Shown piece by piece: positions 11,755 to 23,617 of a DNA stretch of 64,000 bases. The stretch spans positions 185,594,866-185,658,865 of the forward strand of contig NC_080572.1 in assembly GCF_030247185.1 (NCBI RefSeq), given 5' to 3'. This DNA is from Malaya genurostris (Eukaryota; Arthropoda; Insecta; Diptera; Culicidae). The translations under genes were made by a program, and so were the position numbers. The notes under the pieces are model-generated. The model was not told the DNA's origin, searched no databases, and was given only the letters and a program-made list of their open reading frames with translations. Numbering within the stretch: the first letter of the stretch is position 1; every line of letters starts with the position of its first letter.

Positions 11755-12269
11755 TCTTTATATCGCAATAATTTCTGCAAGAGGAAATCCATATAGGAAT
11801 GTGTTTGTTGCTAATCAAATGTGTCAGTGGAAGTAAGCTGAAACTGAAATAATTTTTCTCGAGCAGTTTTAAGGAAAACATAAGAGTTTTAGACTTAGAT
11901 TTTCGCTTTTCTTGAATTGCAATTTAAGTAGTATGAACCGATTGATTTATTTTTCAATCATATGGAAGATTTATGGAGTAAAATCAGGCAAAGAAGCGCC
12001 GGAATTTATTTTTACGCACACATTGTTGGCATTACTCATACGCTTGCAAAAAATCTTACTCCTGAATATCGAGATCCGAGAAGCAACGTTCACTGCGATA
12101 AACACAATTGCATACATTTGAACTAGATAACACTAAATCTCGACGTTTCATGCAATTCTAAGACCTTTGGGCGCACCCCCTACCCATATCCGATTTAGCT
12201 CGAATTTTGCATTTTGTAAGAACTTACACTTACTGCTTACACTTTTGAGCACTAACGCTTTACGAAATT
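11755..12269. other. Spacer
   Basis: AT-rich sequence with no recognised gene or element boundary. Confidence 0.35.
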
Positions 12270-12720
12270 AGAGGTGTTCCCAAAATACTGGCACCCTTAT
12301 ATATAAAATCACAGCCATTTGATCTTCGAACTTGATCAATGGCTCAACAGTAGCTTTCAAATGAGCCGAAGCTTGTTAAAAATCGGTTCAGCCATCTCCG
12401 AGAAACTTGCGCGGTAAAAAAACAACGCGTTTTGTCGGTTACTTCACTTATACCATCATGTCTTCGGAACCAAAAGTCACAGCCATTTGATCTTCGAACT
12501 TGATCAATGGTCTAACAATAGCTTTCAAACGTGTCTAGGCTAGTTAAAATCGATTCAGGCATCTCTGACATAATTGAGCGGTAAAAATATCTTCGAAAAG
12601 ATCACATACCCATACGCACACACAGGCATTTTCCGATCTCGTCGAACTGAGTCGAATGGTATATAACATTATGGGTCTCCGAGGAATCGTTCTATAACCG
12701 GTTTTTCCAGCGATTCTAAT
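12270..12720 (+). repeat. Diverged tandem repeat (about 170-bp unit) with TE-like tail
   Basis: The string CACAGCCATTTGATCTTCGA, then ACTTGATCAATGG, occurs at about 12311 and again at about 12479, with CTTTCAAA/CTTTCAAACG and AATCGGTTCAG/AATCGATTCAG following each. After the second unit comes CCGATCTCGTCGAACTGAGT, then CGAATGGTATATAA. A relative is at 33000-33215. This is a widespread non-coding repeat type; no ORF. Confidence 0.65.
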
Positions 12721-13890
12721 TCCTTTCTATAGAGAAAGACAAAAATATATACAGTATACGTCGCCTTGACCATAGTGTACACAGTAAAAAATTATGAAAT
12801 TTGCAGGTGACGCAAATCCCCATGTGACTCAATTCATGAGGACGTAATTTGTAAAAAGACTGAGTTTTACAAGAATGATTTGAATACGTGTCAAACACAC
12901 CCCGTTTTTCAAGCAGGCGTTTAATTTTATATATTTCTGCCCTCAAAAGTATGTCTTAATGCATTAAATATGTGTTAGATCTACTGTAAAAATGAGTCAT
13001 TTTTGACGCTCGTATATGTCGGTTTCAGACAACGTAAATTTACACGGTTTTTTCTAGGTGTGTAACTTTTATCAGTATCCAATGAAAAACAGATCGGAAA
13101 AGTGTTGATAAATGAGAAAAAACAGAAAATTTACGAACAAAAAATTCTTGACGGGTTTTGAACCCGACTTGTTGACAGAAAAGATGTAATATTGTTAATT
13201 TCGTGTGGTGTGTTATCTTTTGGAGGTGAGGCGAAAAATCAAACCACACATCGTTTGTGCAAAGTCTGAACATGAAACGGAATTGTGTTCAAATGGATTT
13301 TTTTTTCGAGTTGTATCAAATAAATAGTTTAATCGGCAACATAATTTACTCGGATAGTAGTAAGTTGTGGGCTCAAGTTCCGACTCAAGGGTAGTTTTTT
13401 CGAATACTTTCATTTTTCTTTTACATTTAGCTGTCGTTTTGCAGCCTGATTCTCGTTGGGTAGAGAGTGTAACAAACTTGGTAACAACCCAAATGAGTAG
13501 CAACTGTACTTCGATTGACAGTGAATTCTGTGAGTCTCAAACAAATATAGTGGTGATAGTTGATTGAATATGAAGAAATATGCCAACAATAGATGGCGAT
13601 GTAAATTTTCTTCTGATTCTCTCATCCGCGAAATGAATTCACTATTTCGATTCATGTGGATTATTGTTTGGAGTCCATCAATATTGTATTTGAGATGTTA
13701 TTTTAGTTCTGGTAGTAGTCGAGGTTGATAGTATGTTGGTTTGAAGCTGAAGATGTATTTGGTTTGTTTTAGATTTTTAAGCTACTGGTGTAGAAGTAGA
13801 ATGTTTCAATTTATTGTTCTTTCTTGGTTGTACTGTGGCTAAAGATGTTGACACATTTATGCTGAGTTCAATGAAAAATTTCTCGACAGA
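12721..13890. other. Spacer
   Basis: Several overlapping short frames on both strands around 13040-13655, none with domain features or paired splice sites. Nothing supported. Confidence 0.35.
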
Positions 13891-14045
13891 CACCACCCCG
13901 AATCGGATTATTTCGATCGAATACGAAATTTTGCATTCTGTATCTCGATCGATTTTCATTTTTCCATACAAATGCATCACTCGATCGAAATACAGAATGT
14001 AAATTTACACATTCGTTCGGAATAATCGAAATACAGAATAGTGGT
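13891..14045 (+). mobile_element. Short MITE related to the ACCCCgATTCT family
   Basis: Begins CACCCCGAATCGGATTATTT, ends TACAGAATAGTGGTG, with internal CGATCGAAT/ATTCGATCG words shared with the copies at 17561-17963, 21666-22068, 26071-26488 and 61070-61500. About 155 bp, more compact than the others. Confidence 0.65.
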
Positions 14046-15143
14046 GAAAATTAGCCTCCAGTCACAGGTTTTGTCAGGCTCGGTCTCTAAAGCGATGTGC
14101 GAAAAAATAGGCTTACTCAAATATTCATCATGGGGAAAAAACTCGTTACCTTCCATGTGAAACTATCACGAAGTGATGAAAGAAATTAAAATATGAAATG
14201 AAAGTTTAAAAAATATCAGGAGAGAATTGTCAACGCATCCGTATTCTTTAACTCGAAATTGTATTCAAACTAAAAGAAAACAATCAACTATAAAAATTAT
14301 CACATAAAAATTACTATAGCAAATTGCTGAATTAACCCCTCAATATACACAAGCATTCAAAACTATGTCGTCGTTTATCGAATCACTTTTAAAATATCAA
14401 GCTACTGTCAGTAATAATATTATTGTCGCCTCTACCAATGTGGTACAACAAGCTACTAGATCCTGCTAGCTCAGTAAAACAAAAAAAAAACACTCTTATT
14501 TGAATCTAATGTAGGTAGTTATTTCCAAAAAAAAAGAAGAATGTTTTGAAGAGCAAAATTATTCGCAATGTTGACGATTATCGAATTATATAAAAAAAAC
14601 AACTTATCCTGTTGAATCATCAAATGACTCGTAATGAACATTCTACTCTTCAAACTCAATGATTTGGTTTATTGCTCTACCTTGCTTCCATTAAATATAT
14701 TACATTTTTGGCTTACCACTGACATAAGTGAACTATAAATTCCATTTTGACTCTCACTTATTATGTATAGTAGGGTAATGTTTAGCGGAAGAATTATATC
14801 GTACAATTGCCTTTCCAAATCTCGACTGACGATGCGATTGCCTGAGGCACGCTAAGCTAAATCTAGTTGTATATATTCGTTTGCTCAAGTATTGTTTTCA
14901 GTTTATGTTCGACTACTAGTGATGTAAGTAAGCATTAGTAATATCTTGGGAAGGGCACAGTTTGTAATGGTTTAAAATTGCTGCAAAGTGTCAACACAGA
15001 TGGAACCGATTACTTCCGGTGGAAATAAGCACAGCTAAGTTAGCATACTACGGTATTAGACGGAAGCAGCCTTTTTTCGGAAGTAACATGTCACTATCGG
15101 GAGTATTAGCAGTGTACCAATCAAAATAAAACACGCATGTATC
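14046..15143. other. Spacer left of the 4.1 kb duplication
   Basis: AT-rich; no supported gene. It ends at the native left breakpoint context CATGTATCGCC. Confidence 0.4.
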
Positions 15144-15144
15144 G

Positions 15145-18100
15145 CCTTTTTGAAATTGACAACCAAAAAAAGTTTTTTTTCGGTAAAGTTACTCATTTTG
15201 CAGTAAACTATTTTACGCAATGAATTGGCAAACTCTATTCTCTTCTTATTTCGATTATAGAGGTTTTAACCCTATGGTCATTCGGCTCTTCGTGACCGCA
15301 CATAGGCGGGTTGGGAATTGAAGTGAAAGTAGGTTTTAATAGCAAAAACAAATGTATACTGTACGTAATTGTAAGAAATGCAACTAAATTCGCTTTGCAT
15401 TTTGGATAGCAATGTAAATTTCCGAGCCTTTCGTTTGACTTCTGGAAACTTTCCTCGCTGCAGAACGCCTGTTTGACTTATACTGCTTCTCGCAGACAAC
15501 TATATTTCGCGTTTTCTTGAGGTTCTGCATGGCCCTTGGACCACCTCCTAAACGTTGTTCGAAACATCCCATTCCATGGCATTTTCCCGTAATGCCAAGA
15601 TGCTAAATCAAACCAAAAACAGGACGCAGAAGTTATGGTTTTTCCAGGAACACCTTCCTTGTTGATGGTCCCGGTCGCAATTCAAATGTCGCTTTTCGTA
15701 TTACTGGAACAGATGACCTGCCACACGAAATATTTCTTTGCGAACTTTGACAGCAATTTTAACAATCGTTGCCTCCTCTTCCTGCCGTCTTGTCGTAGGT
15801 TGCACCATCGTAATTAAACTTGCACCTATTTGTTTAGCTTACAGTTCGGTTCGGTTATAGACGATACTTCCAACTTTCTGGCGACATTTCGGACGGCGAG
15901 GTTGGGTTTCGGCTTGGAACAGTTTGGCATTCATTTTGACGGCATCCGGCTTTTATTTTTCCTCCAACTCAGTCTTTCTGGCTTCACTGAATACTGTCAA
16001 CACGTTGATGACAGTTGATAGAGTCGAATTCAAACAGTTTCTCCAACTTGGCGTGGTAGTAGTTCGAGTTCGCACAATGCGCGAGAAAACTTTTGAAACG
16101 TTGCTCCTCTTGTTTCTATGTCATTCACACACAGTTGAAGAGCAAATGGCAAAATCAAACAGAAGAATTTTAAGCACAATGATATAAAGCAGAATCCTAC
16201 CATAGTAATGGTTTTCATTGATGTTCTTTGAGGCATTCAGTCTTGTAAATTTCACCAATGTTTGGGCCCTGTTGTGACGAATAGCCTGCCTAATAAGATA
16301 TTTCGGTGGGAAATTTAACATTTTCTTTCTTTTTTTCGAGACTCATCCAGCCTGAATTTTTATTTTCTGGAGCAAAACTGTTGTTACGCTTTGTTTGTAA
16401 AATGTGAGAGCTGGATATCTTGATAACATGACGTCTTTGCTTGTCTCCACTTGACTTACTTCCAGCAAGCTTTCCACATTTCCGTAGATTAGTATTGCTC
16501 CTGGAAACTCTACTATTTGCTCCGGAAACTCCACAAAAATTCAAATATTCGTACATTTCTTCTGCGGTTCTGTAGAAAATCGTAGAATCCGTATATCTAC
16601 GGAGATTTCAGTAGATCTGACATCGCTGCTGACTTCCATCTTGACGGGATGTAAACAATACACTGCAAAGAGGAGCTGTGCCAAATGTGGTTAATTCCTG
16701 TGGGGAATCGGGAAATAAATTTACAACCGTGTTTATCCTTTACATTGATTAGACCTCGCAACGACCGTCTGATTTATTGGCTAATTTTCAGAGTTATTCT
16801 GAGTGGTTAGATAATTTCCGAGTGATAACGATCAAGAATTGTACGTCTCTAGAAAATGAATACTTCAGTAGAACGTTGAATAGTATAGTAAAAATAATCG
16901 AATTCGGTGAAATTTCGAAAGAGAATCTTTTCATATTCGGTTACTTTTATTGAACGGCTGCTTCCTATAATTATGCGTCACATTCCAAAATTAAAATTTG
17001 ATTCGAACATAAAACAGATTAGCATGTTGAATTAGCTGTGTTATTTTCCACTACTAAGTAAGCTGAATACGAAGCAACAATACGGAAAGCTCATCGTCTG
17101 TCCAAGTGTTAAAGCAAAAATAGAATAGTTTCAGTTTTGTAACAAACTACCAAACTGAAAGAATTGATATAATGTGTGTGTGTTAATATGTAAGGCAAAT
17201 GTACTTGACAGGACTGGCTGCTGTGCGGTGGTCGAAAAGAGCAATCATGTCACATTAGCCTTTCTGACAGCTCATTTACAACTACAAATGCAAATGAGAT
17301 TGATTTGTTTTCGTCAGGAAACGCCAGCATTAACCACGATTCAATCAACTTCTGTCGACGTCAAGATTAATTTAATAATTTTTTTAGCCCAATATTACTC
17401 ACGTACCCGACATCAAAATATTCGGAGAACTTGACGTTGTGTTCCTTCATATGAATTGCTTACAATTAATGTTTTTCCGTAACCGTTCCATGCTGGTGAT
17501 AGTAGCCCGATGCCACGTGTGAATCGCTCTTACAAATTGTTTTGTTTTCATCAGGTAATCACCCCGATTCTGCAATCCGACGGATTTGTGATACGAACGA
17601 ATCCACACTTTCGTTCGAGTTCGAATTTTGCATTCTTTATTCCATTCGACTTGTATGATTCGATCGAACTCACGTTGAAATTTCGAACACTAATTATCAA
17701 AGCTGTCAACACTACTTACACGTTCTATATTATTTATATTATTCAATTCTTAGTAAACGAAACCGTCACACTTGTATAAACAAAATAGAACGATTCTAAA
17801 CCGAACAGAAGTAATACGTACGCAAGTCGATCGAGTAATGTTCGAAAATAGAACAACTCGAACGAATGATATTCGAGTTCATACCCAACTCGAACGGAAT
17901 ACAGAATGGAAATTGCACATTCGATCGGAATATTTCGAATCGATCGACGTATAGAATAGGGGTGAATGTATTGGCGACCCATTTTTCACTAGGGTCGCGT
18001 TCATTTTTCACCGGGCATAGAAACCTCAATTGTTTAATTTGTCTAATTAACTTTTTATACGTAGGATAACGTTTTTCACCTTTTAAACACTCACCCGCAC

Positions 18101-19250
18101 GCATACGTCGTTTGTACACATCTGCTTACTTTATAGAATGTCTGTGAAAATTAGGTATCATCTAATCAATTCTGAATTAGGTCTACTCAGTACTACACAC
18201 TCTTATAGTGACAGACCGGCGGATGCATAAGCCACATATCTGGCAACCCACTATCGAAAGATATCGCTTGGAAATGTATCAGCTTAAGAGTGTATGTTTT
18301 CATAAACAATTCTTCTGTCTGGAACAATCATTCTACGTGCTAGACTTTCCTTTATTGAGCTTCCCGCCCGTGGTTAATGCTGGAGTACACAGAAAAGTTC
18401 TGATTTATAAGAAAAATGCAACCTCTTTAAATCATTTATTTTTTCAGAGAAAGAAAATGCGAAAACGGAAAGAAAATGAGACATTTTTGCAAAATGGCTA
18501 TAAATTATAGGTGCACCCCACTTTGGTTACACAGATAAAAATATATTACATCCATTTTCATGCACATATTTGGAGTACACAATTAAATATAAAGTTACTA
18601 CTCAGGTCTTTACTTTTCAATATACTTCAAGAACAAAACTAACCGTAAATCAAAATATGTTGTGTAAACCATTGAAAAATCAAGGCATTTCTAATTTACT
18701 TTTACATCGATGACGGTTTTCAATCAAATTTTTGTTCAATTGATGTCTATTTCAAAAAATCATTGAATTACAATTTTTTTCTGAATATGCTGTTGAGCGG
18801 CAGTTAATAATGAACAAATTACTTACTTATGTCGTTTTCGCTTGAAAAAACGGAAACTGACCCAGAGTAGTTTCATCAAATAAAAATAATAATACCCCTA
18901 AGTCCCATACAAACGAACCGCCAATGTTTGGTTCACAGCCTGAACAAGTAAGCCTAGCAAATTACTCCCTTTCATTGCGATAGTTTGAAAATGTGGAAGG
19001 AGATCGTTTCTGGCAACACTTTATGCTAGTTGCTACGGTGCAAAACAAAATTGTTTGTTTATGTTTATCGTAACTGTATTAAACTGCAACAATCAGTCTA
19101 AATATCACCGGCACTAGCACAAAAGATGAAAAATGAACACAAACACCCACGAATCTTGTTCTTACCCTTCAGTGTTGCTAGTTTTATAGAAAACTCGTTA
19201 AAGTACATTGTCACTCTGACAGTGTATCATGACAGTGTACCGCACGATGC
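15145..19250 (+). repeat. Tandem duplication, copy A (4105-bp unit)
   Basis: Each position matches the one 4105 bp to the right, through 19251-23355. Only three substitutions were seen by eye: A15955/G20060, A16356/G20461 and T18398/C22503. The unit carries no recognised gene. It contains a TE tail on the minus strand (about 15239-15330), a complete MITE (17561-17963), and the left part of a TGTCGTTTTCG element (from 18830) with a further insert starting at 18880. The copy ends inside that insert, at ...CGCACGATGC. On the minus strand, A15955 puts a stop into a 78-codon frame that is open in copy B. Confidence 0.95.
17561..17963 (+). mobile_element. MITE, ACCCCGATTCTG / AGAATAGGGGT ends (copy inside duplication A)
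   Basis: Left end ACCCCGATTCTGCAATCC, right end GTATAGAATAGGGGT, inverse of each other. Subterminal words TTCGAGTTCGAA, ATTCGAGTT and CGATCGA repeat in both orientations. About 403 bp. The open frames crossing it (up to 107 codons, minus) look like by-products of its palindromic subterminal words. Confidence 0.8.
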
Positions 19251-22200
19251 CTTTTTGAAATTGACAACCAAAAAAAGTTTTTTTTCGGTAAAGTTACTCA
19301 TTTTGCAGTAAACTATTTTACGCAATGAATTGGCAAACTCTATTCTCTTCTTATTTCGATTATAGAGGTTTTAACCCTATGGTCATTCGGCTCTTCGTGA
19401 CCGCACATAGGCGGGTTGGGAATTGAAGTGAAAGTAGGTTTTAATAGCAAAAACAAATGTATACTGTACGTAATTGTAAGAAATGCAACTAAATTCGCTT
19501 TGCATTTTGGATAGCAATGTAAATTTCCGAGCCTTTCGTTTGACTTCTGGAAACTTTCCTCGCTGCAGAACGCCTGTTTGACTTATACTGCTTCTCGCAG
19601 ACAACTATATTTCGCGTTTTCTTGAGGTTCTGCATGGCCCTTGGACCACCTCCTAAACGTTGTTCGAAACATCCCATTCCATGGCATTTTCCCGTAATGC
19701 CAAGATGCTAAATCAAACCAAAAACAGGACGCAGAAGTTATGGTTTTTCCAGGAACACCTTCCTTGTTGATGGTCCCGGTCGCAATTCAAATGTCGCTTT
19801 TCGTATTACTGGAACAGATGACCTGCCACACGAAATATTTCTTTGCGAACTTTGACAGCAATTTTAACAATCGTTGCCTCCTCTTCCTGCCGTCTTGTCG
19901 TAGGTTGCACCATCGTAATTAAACTTGCACCTATTTGTTTAGCTTACAGTTCGGTTCGGTTATAGACGATACTTCCAACTTTCTGGCGACATTTCGGACG
20001 GCGAGGTTGGGTTTCGGCTTGGAACAGTTTGGCATTCATTTTGACGGCATCCGGCTTTTGTTTTTCCTCCAACTCAGTCTTTCTGGCTTCACTGAATACT
20101 GTCAACACGTTGATGACAGTTGATAGAGTCGAATTCAAACAGTTTCTCCAACTTGGCGTGGTAGTAGTTCGAGTTCGCACAATGCGCGAGAAAACTTTTG
20201 AAACGTTGCTCCTCTTGTTTCTATGTCATTCACACACAGTTGAAGAGCAAATGGCAAAATCAAACAGAAGAATTTTAAGCACAATGATATAAAGCAGAAT
20301 CCTACCATAGTAATGGTTTTCATTGATGTTCTTTGAGGCATTCAGTCTTGTAAATTTCACCAATGTTTGGGCCCTGTTGTGACGAATAGCCTGCCTAATA
20401 AGATATTTCGGTGGGAAATTTAACATTTTCTTTCTTTTTTTCGAGACTCATCCAGCCTGAGTTTTTATTTTCTGGAGCAAAACTGTTGTTACGCTTTGTT
20501 TGTAAAATGTGAGAGCTGGATATCTTGATAACATGACGTCTTTGCTTGTCTCCACTTGACTTACTTCCAGCAAGCTTTCCACATTTCCGTAGATTAGTAT
20601 TGCTCCTGGAAACTCTACTATTTGCTCCGGAAACTCCACAAAAATTCAAATATTCGTACATTTCTTCTGCGGTTCTGTAGAAAATCGTAGAATCCGTATA
20701 TCTACGGAGATTTCAGTAGATCTGACATCGCTGCTGACTTCCATCTTGACGGGATGTAAACAATACACTGCAAAGAGGAGCTGTGCCAAATGTGGTTAAT
20801 TCCTGTGGGGAATCGGGAAATAAATTTACAACCGTGTTTATCCTTTACATTGATTAGACCTCGCAACGACCGTCTGATTTATTGGCTAATTTTCAGAGTT
20901 ATTCTGAGTGGTTAGATAATTTCCGAGTGATAACGATCAAGAATTGTACGTCTCTAGAAAATGAATACTTCAGTAGAACGTTGAATAGTATAGTAAAAAT
21001 AATCGAATTCGGTGAAATTTCGAAAGAGAATCTTTTCATATTCGGTTACTTTTATTGAACGGCTGCTTCCTATAATTATGCGTCACATTCCAAAATTAAA
21101 ATTTGATTCGAACATAAAACAGATTAGCATGTTGAATTAGCTGTGTTATTTTCCACTACTAAGTAAGCTGAATACGAAGCAACAATACGGAAAGCTCATC
21201 GTCTGTCCAAGTGTTAAAGCAAAAATAGAATAGTTTCAGTTTTGTAACAAACTACCAAACTGAAAGAATTGATATAATGTGTGTGTGTTAATATGTAAGG
21301 CAAATGTACTTGACAGGACTGGCTGCTGTGCGGTGGTCGAAAAGAGCAATCATGTCACATTAGCCTTTCTGACAGCTCATTTACAACTACAAATGCAAAT
21401 GAGATTGATTTGTTTTCGTCAGGAAACGCCAGCATTAACCACGATTCAATCAACTTCTGTCGACGTCAAGATTAATTTAATAATTTTTTTAGCCCAATAT
21501 TACTCACGTACCCGACATCAAAATATTCGGAGAACTTGACGTTGTGTTCCTTCATATGAATTGCTTACAATTAATGTTTTTCCGTAACCGTTCCATGCTG
21601 GTGATAGTAGCCCGATGCCACGTGTGAATCGCTCTTACAAATTGTTTTGTTTTCATCAGGTAATCACCCCGATTCTGCAATCCGACGGATTTGTGATACG
21701 AACGAATCCACACTTTCGTTCGAGTTCGAATTTTGCATTCTTTATTCCATTCGACTTGTATGATTCGATCGAACTCACGTTGAAATTTCGAACACTAATT
21801 ATCAAAGCTGTCAACACTACTTACACGTTCTATATTATTTATATTATTCAATTCTTAGTAAACGAAACCGTCACACTTGTATAAACAAAATAGAACGATT
21901 CTAAACCGAACAGAAGTAATACGTACGCAAGTCGATCGAGTAATGTTCGAAAATAGAACAACTCGAACGAATGATATTCGAGTTCATACCCAACTCGAAC
22001 GGAATACAGAATGGAAATTGCACATTCGATCGGAATATTTCGAATCGATCGACGTATAGAATAGGGGTGAATGTATTGGCGACCCATTTTTCACTAGGGT
22101 CGCGTTCATTTTTCACCGGGCATAGAAACCTCAATTGTTTAATTTGTCTAATTAACTTTTTATACGTAGGATAACGTTTTTCACCTTTTAAACACTCACC

Positions 22201-23355
22201 CGCACGCATACGTCGTTTGTACACATCTGCTTACTTTATAGAATGTCTGTGAAAATTAGGTATCATCTAATCAATTCTGAATTAGGTCTACTCAGTACTA
22301 CACACTCTTATAGTGACAGACCGGCGGATGCATAAGCCACATATCTGGCAACCCACTATCGAAAGATATCGCTTGGAAATGTATCAGCTTAAGAGTGTAT
22401 GTTTTCATAAACAATTCTTCTGTCTGGAACAATCATTCTACGTGCTAGACTTTCCTTTATTGAGCTTCCCGCCCGTGGTTAATGCTGGAGTACACAGAAA
22501 AGCTCTGATTTATAAGAAAAATGCAACCTCTTTAAATCATTTATTTTTTCAGAGAAAGAAAATGCGAAAACGGAAAGAAAATGAGACATTTTTGCAAAAT
22601 GGCTATAAATTATAGGTGCACCCCACTTTGGTTACACAGATAAAAATATATTACATCCATTTTCATGCACATATTTGGAGTACACAATTAAATATAAAGT
22701 TACTACTCAGGTCTTTACTTTTCAATATACTTCAAGAACAAAACTAACCGTAAATCAAAATATGTTGTGTAAACCATTGAAAAATCAAGGCATTTCTAAT
22801 TTACTTTTACATCGATGACGGTTTTCAATCAAATTTTTGTTCAATTGATGTCTATTTCAAAAAATCATTGAATTACAATTTTTTTCTGAATATGCTGTTG
22901 AGCGGCAGTTAATAATGAACAAATTACTTACTTATGTCGTTTTCGCTTGAAAAAACGGAAACTGACCCAGAGTAGTTTCATCAAATAAAAATAATAATAC
23001 CCCTAAGTCCCATACAAACGAACCGCCAATGTTTGGTTCACAGCCTGAACAAGTAAGCCTAGCAAATTACTCCCTTTCATTGCGATAGTTTGAAAATGTG
23101 GAAGGAGATCGTTTCTGGCAACACTTTATGCTAGTTGCTACGGTGCAAAACAAAATTGTTTGTTTATGTTTATCGTAACTGTATTAAACTGCAACAATCA
23201 GTCTAAATATCACCGGCACTAGCACAAAAGATGAAAAATGAACACAAACACCCACGAATCTTGTTCTTACCCTTCAGTGTTGCTAGTTTTATAGAAAACT
23301 CGTTAAAGTACATTGTCACTCTGACAGTGTATCATGACAGTGTACCGCACGATGC
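19251..23355 (+). repeat. Tandem duplication, copy B
   Basis: Second copy of the 4105-bp unit. Its right end continues into native sequence (GATGC|AAAATGTGTCC), while copy A's right end is joined directly to the unit's start (GATGC|CTTTTTG). The left and right native breakpoints share only GC, so the junction has 2 bp of microhomology. Confidence 0.95.
21666..22068 (+). mobile_element. MITE, ACCCCGATTCTG family (copy inside duplication B)
   Basis: Copy of 17561-17963 shifted by 4105 bp. It was present before the duplication. Confidence 0.8.
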
Positions 23356-23617
23356 AAAATGTGTCCTTGAAAGTTTGTCGAAGTATTCCGTACTATAATT
23401 TGTATTTGGTTTCATCAAGCAAACACTTTTCACGAAACTGTGTTGATTTCGCACTTAGCAACAGGGGTTTGAGCAAACCTGATATAACAACCAGGTTCGA
23501 AATTGACTCGATTTTCAGTTCAACAACGTTAAAACTAGGTTCGAAACAAGCTTCAAACAAACGGTTTGACAGCAGTTAGGGTGGAAACTGGGTTAGGTTT
23601 GGCATCAAACGAAAACG
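22935..23617 (-). mobile_element. TGTCGTTTTCG-family MITE, inverted relative to 8693-9125, with internal insert
   Basis: Left end TGTCGTTTTCGCTTGAAAAA and right end GGCATCAAACGAAAACG, with TTA at 22932-22934 and 23618-23620. Its two halves match 9125-8693 read backwards. It is split by the insert at 22985-23409. The uninterrupted stretch near 23435-23470 shows the empty site of the nested MITE at 8857-9036. Confidence 0.75.
22985..23409 (+). mobile_element. Insert with 9-bp TTTCATCAA target duplication
   Basis: TTTCATCAA stands at 22976-22984 and again at 23410-23418, on either side of a 425-bp insert. The right end, read inversely, is CCAAATACAAATTATAGTAC. A related terminus CCGAATACAAATTATAATAC, then CCCTAGG, is at about 55178-55205, so TIRs of this kind are likely. 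The duplication breakpoint at 23355 lies inside this insert. Confidence 0.65.

Noticed and set aside
17796..18119. 107-codon minus-strand frame (repeated at 21901-22224)
   Set aside because: Starts in flanking DNA and runs through the MITE terminus. Its second copy exists only because of the 4.1 kb duplication.
15145..23355. LTR retrotransposon (two long direct repeats)
   Set aside because: The copies are adjacent with no internal region, no primer-binding site or polypurine tract and no TG..CA ends, so this is a tandem duplication.
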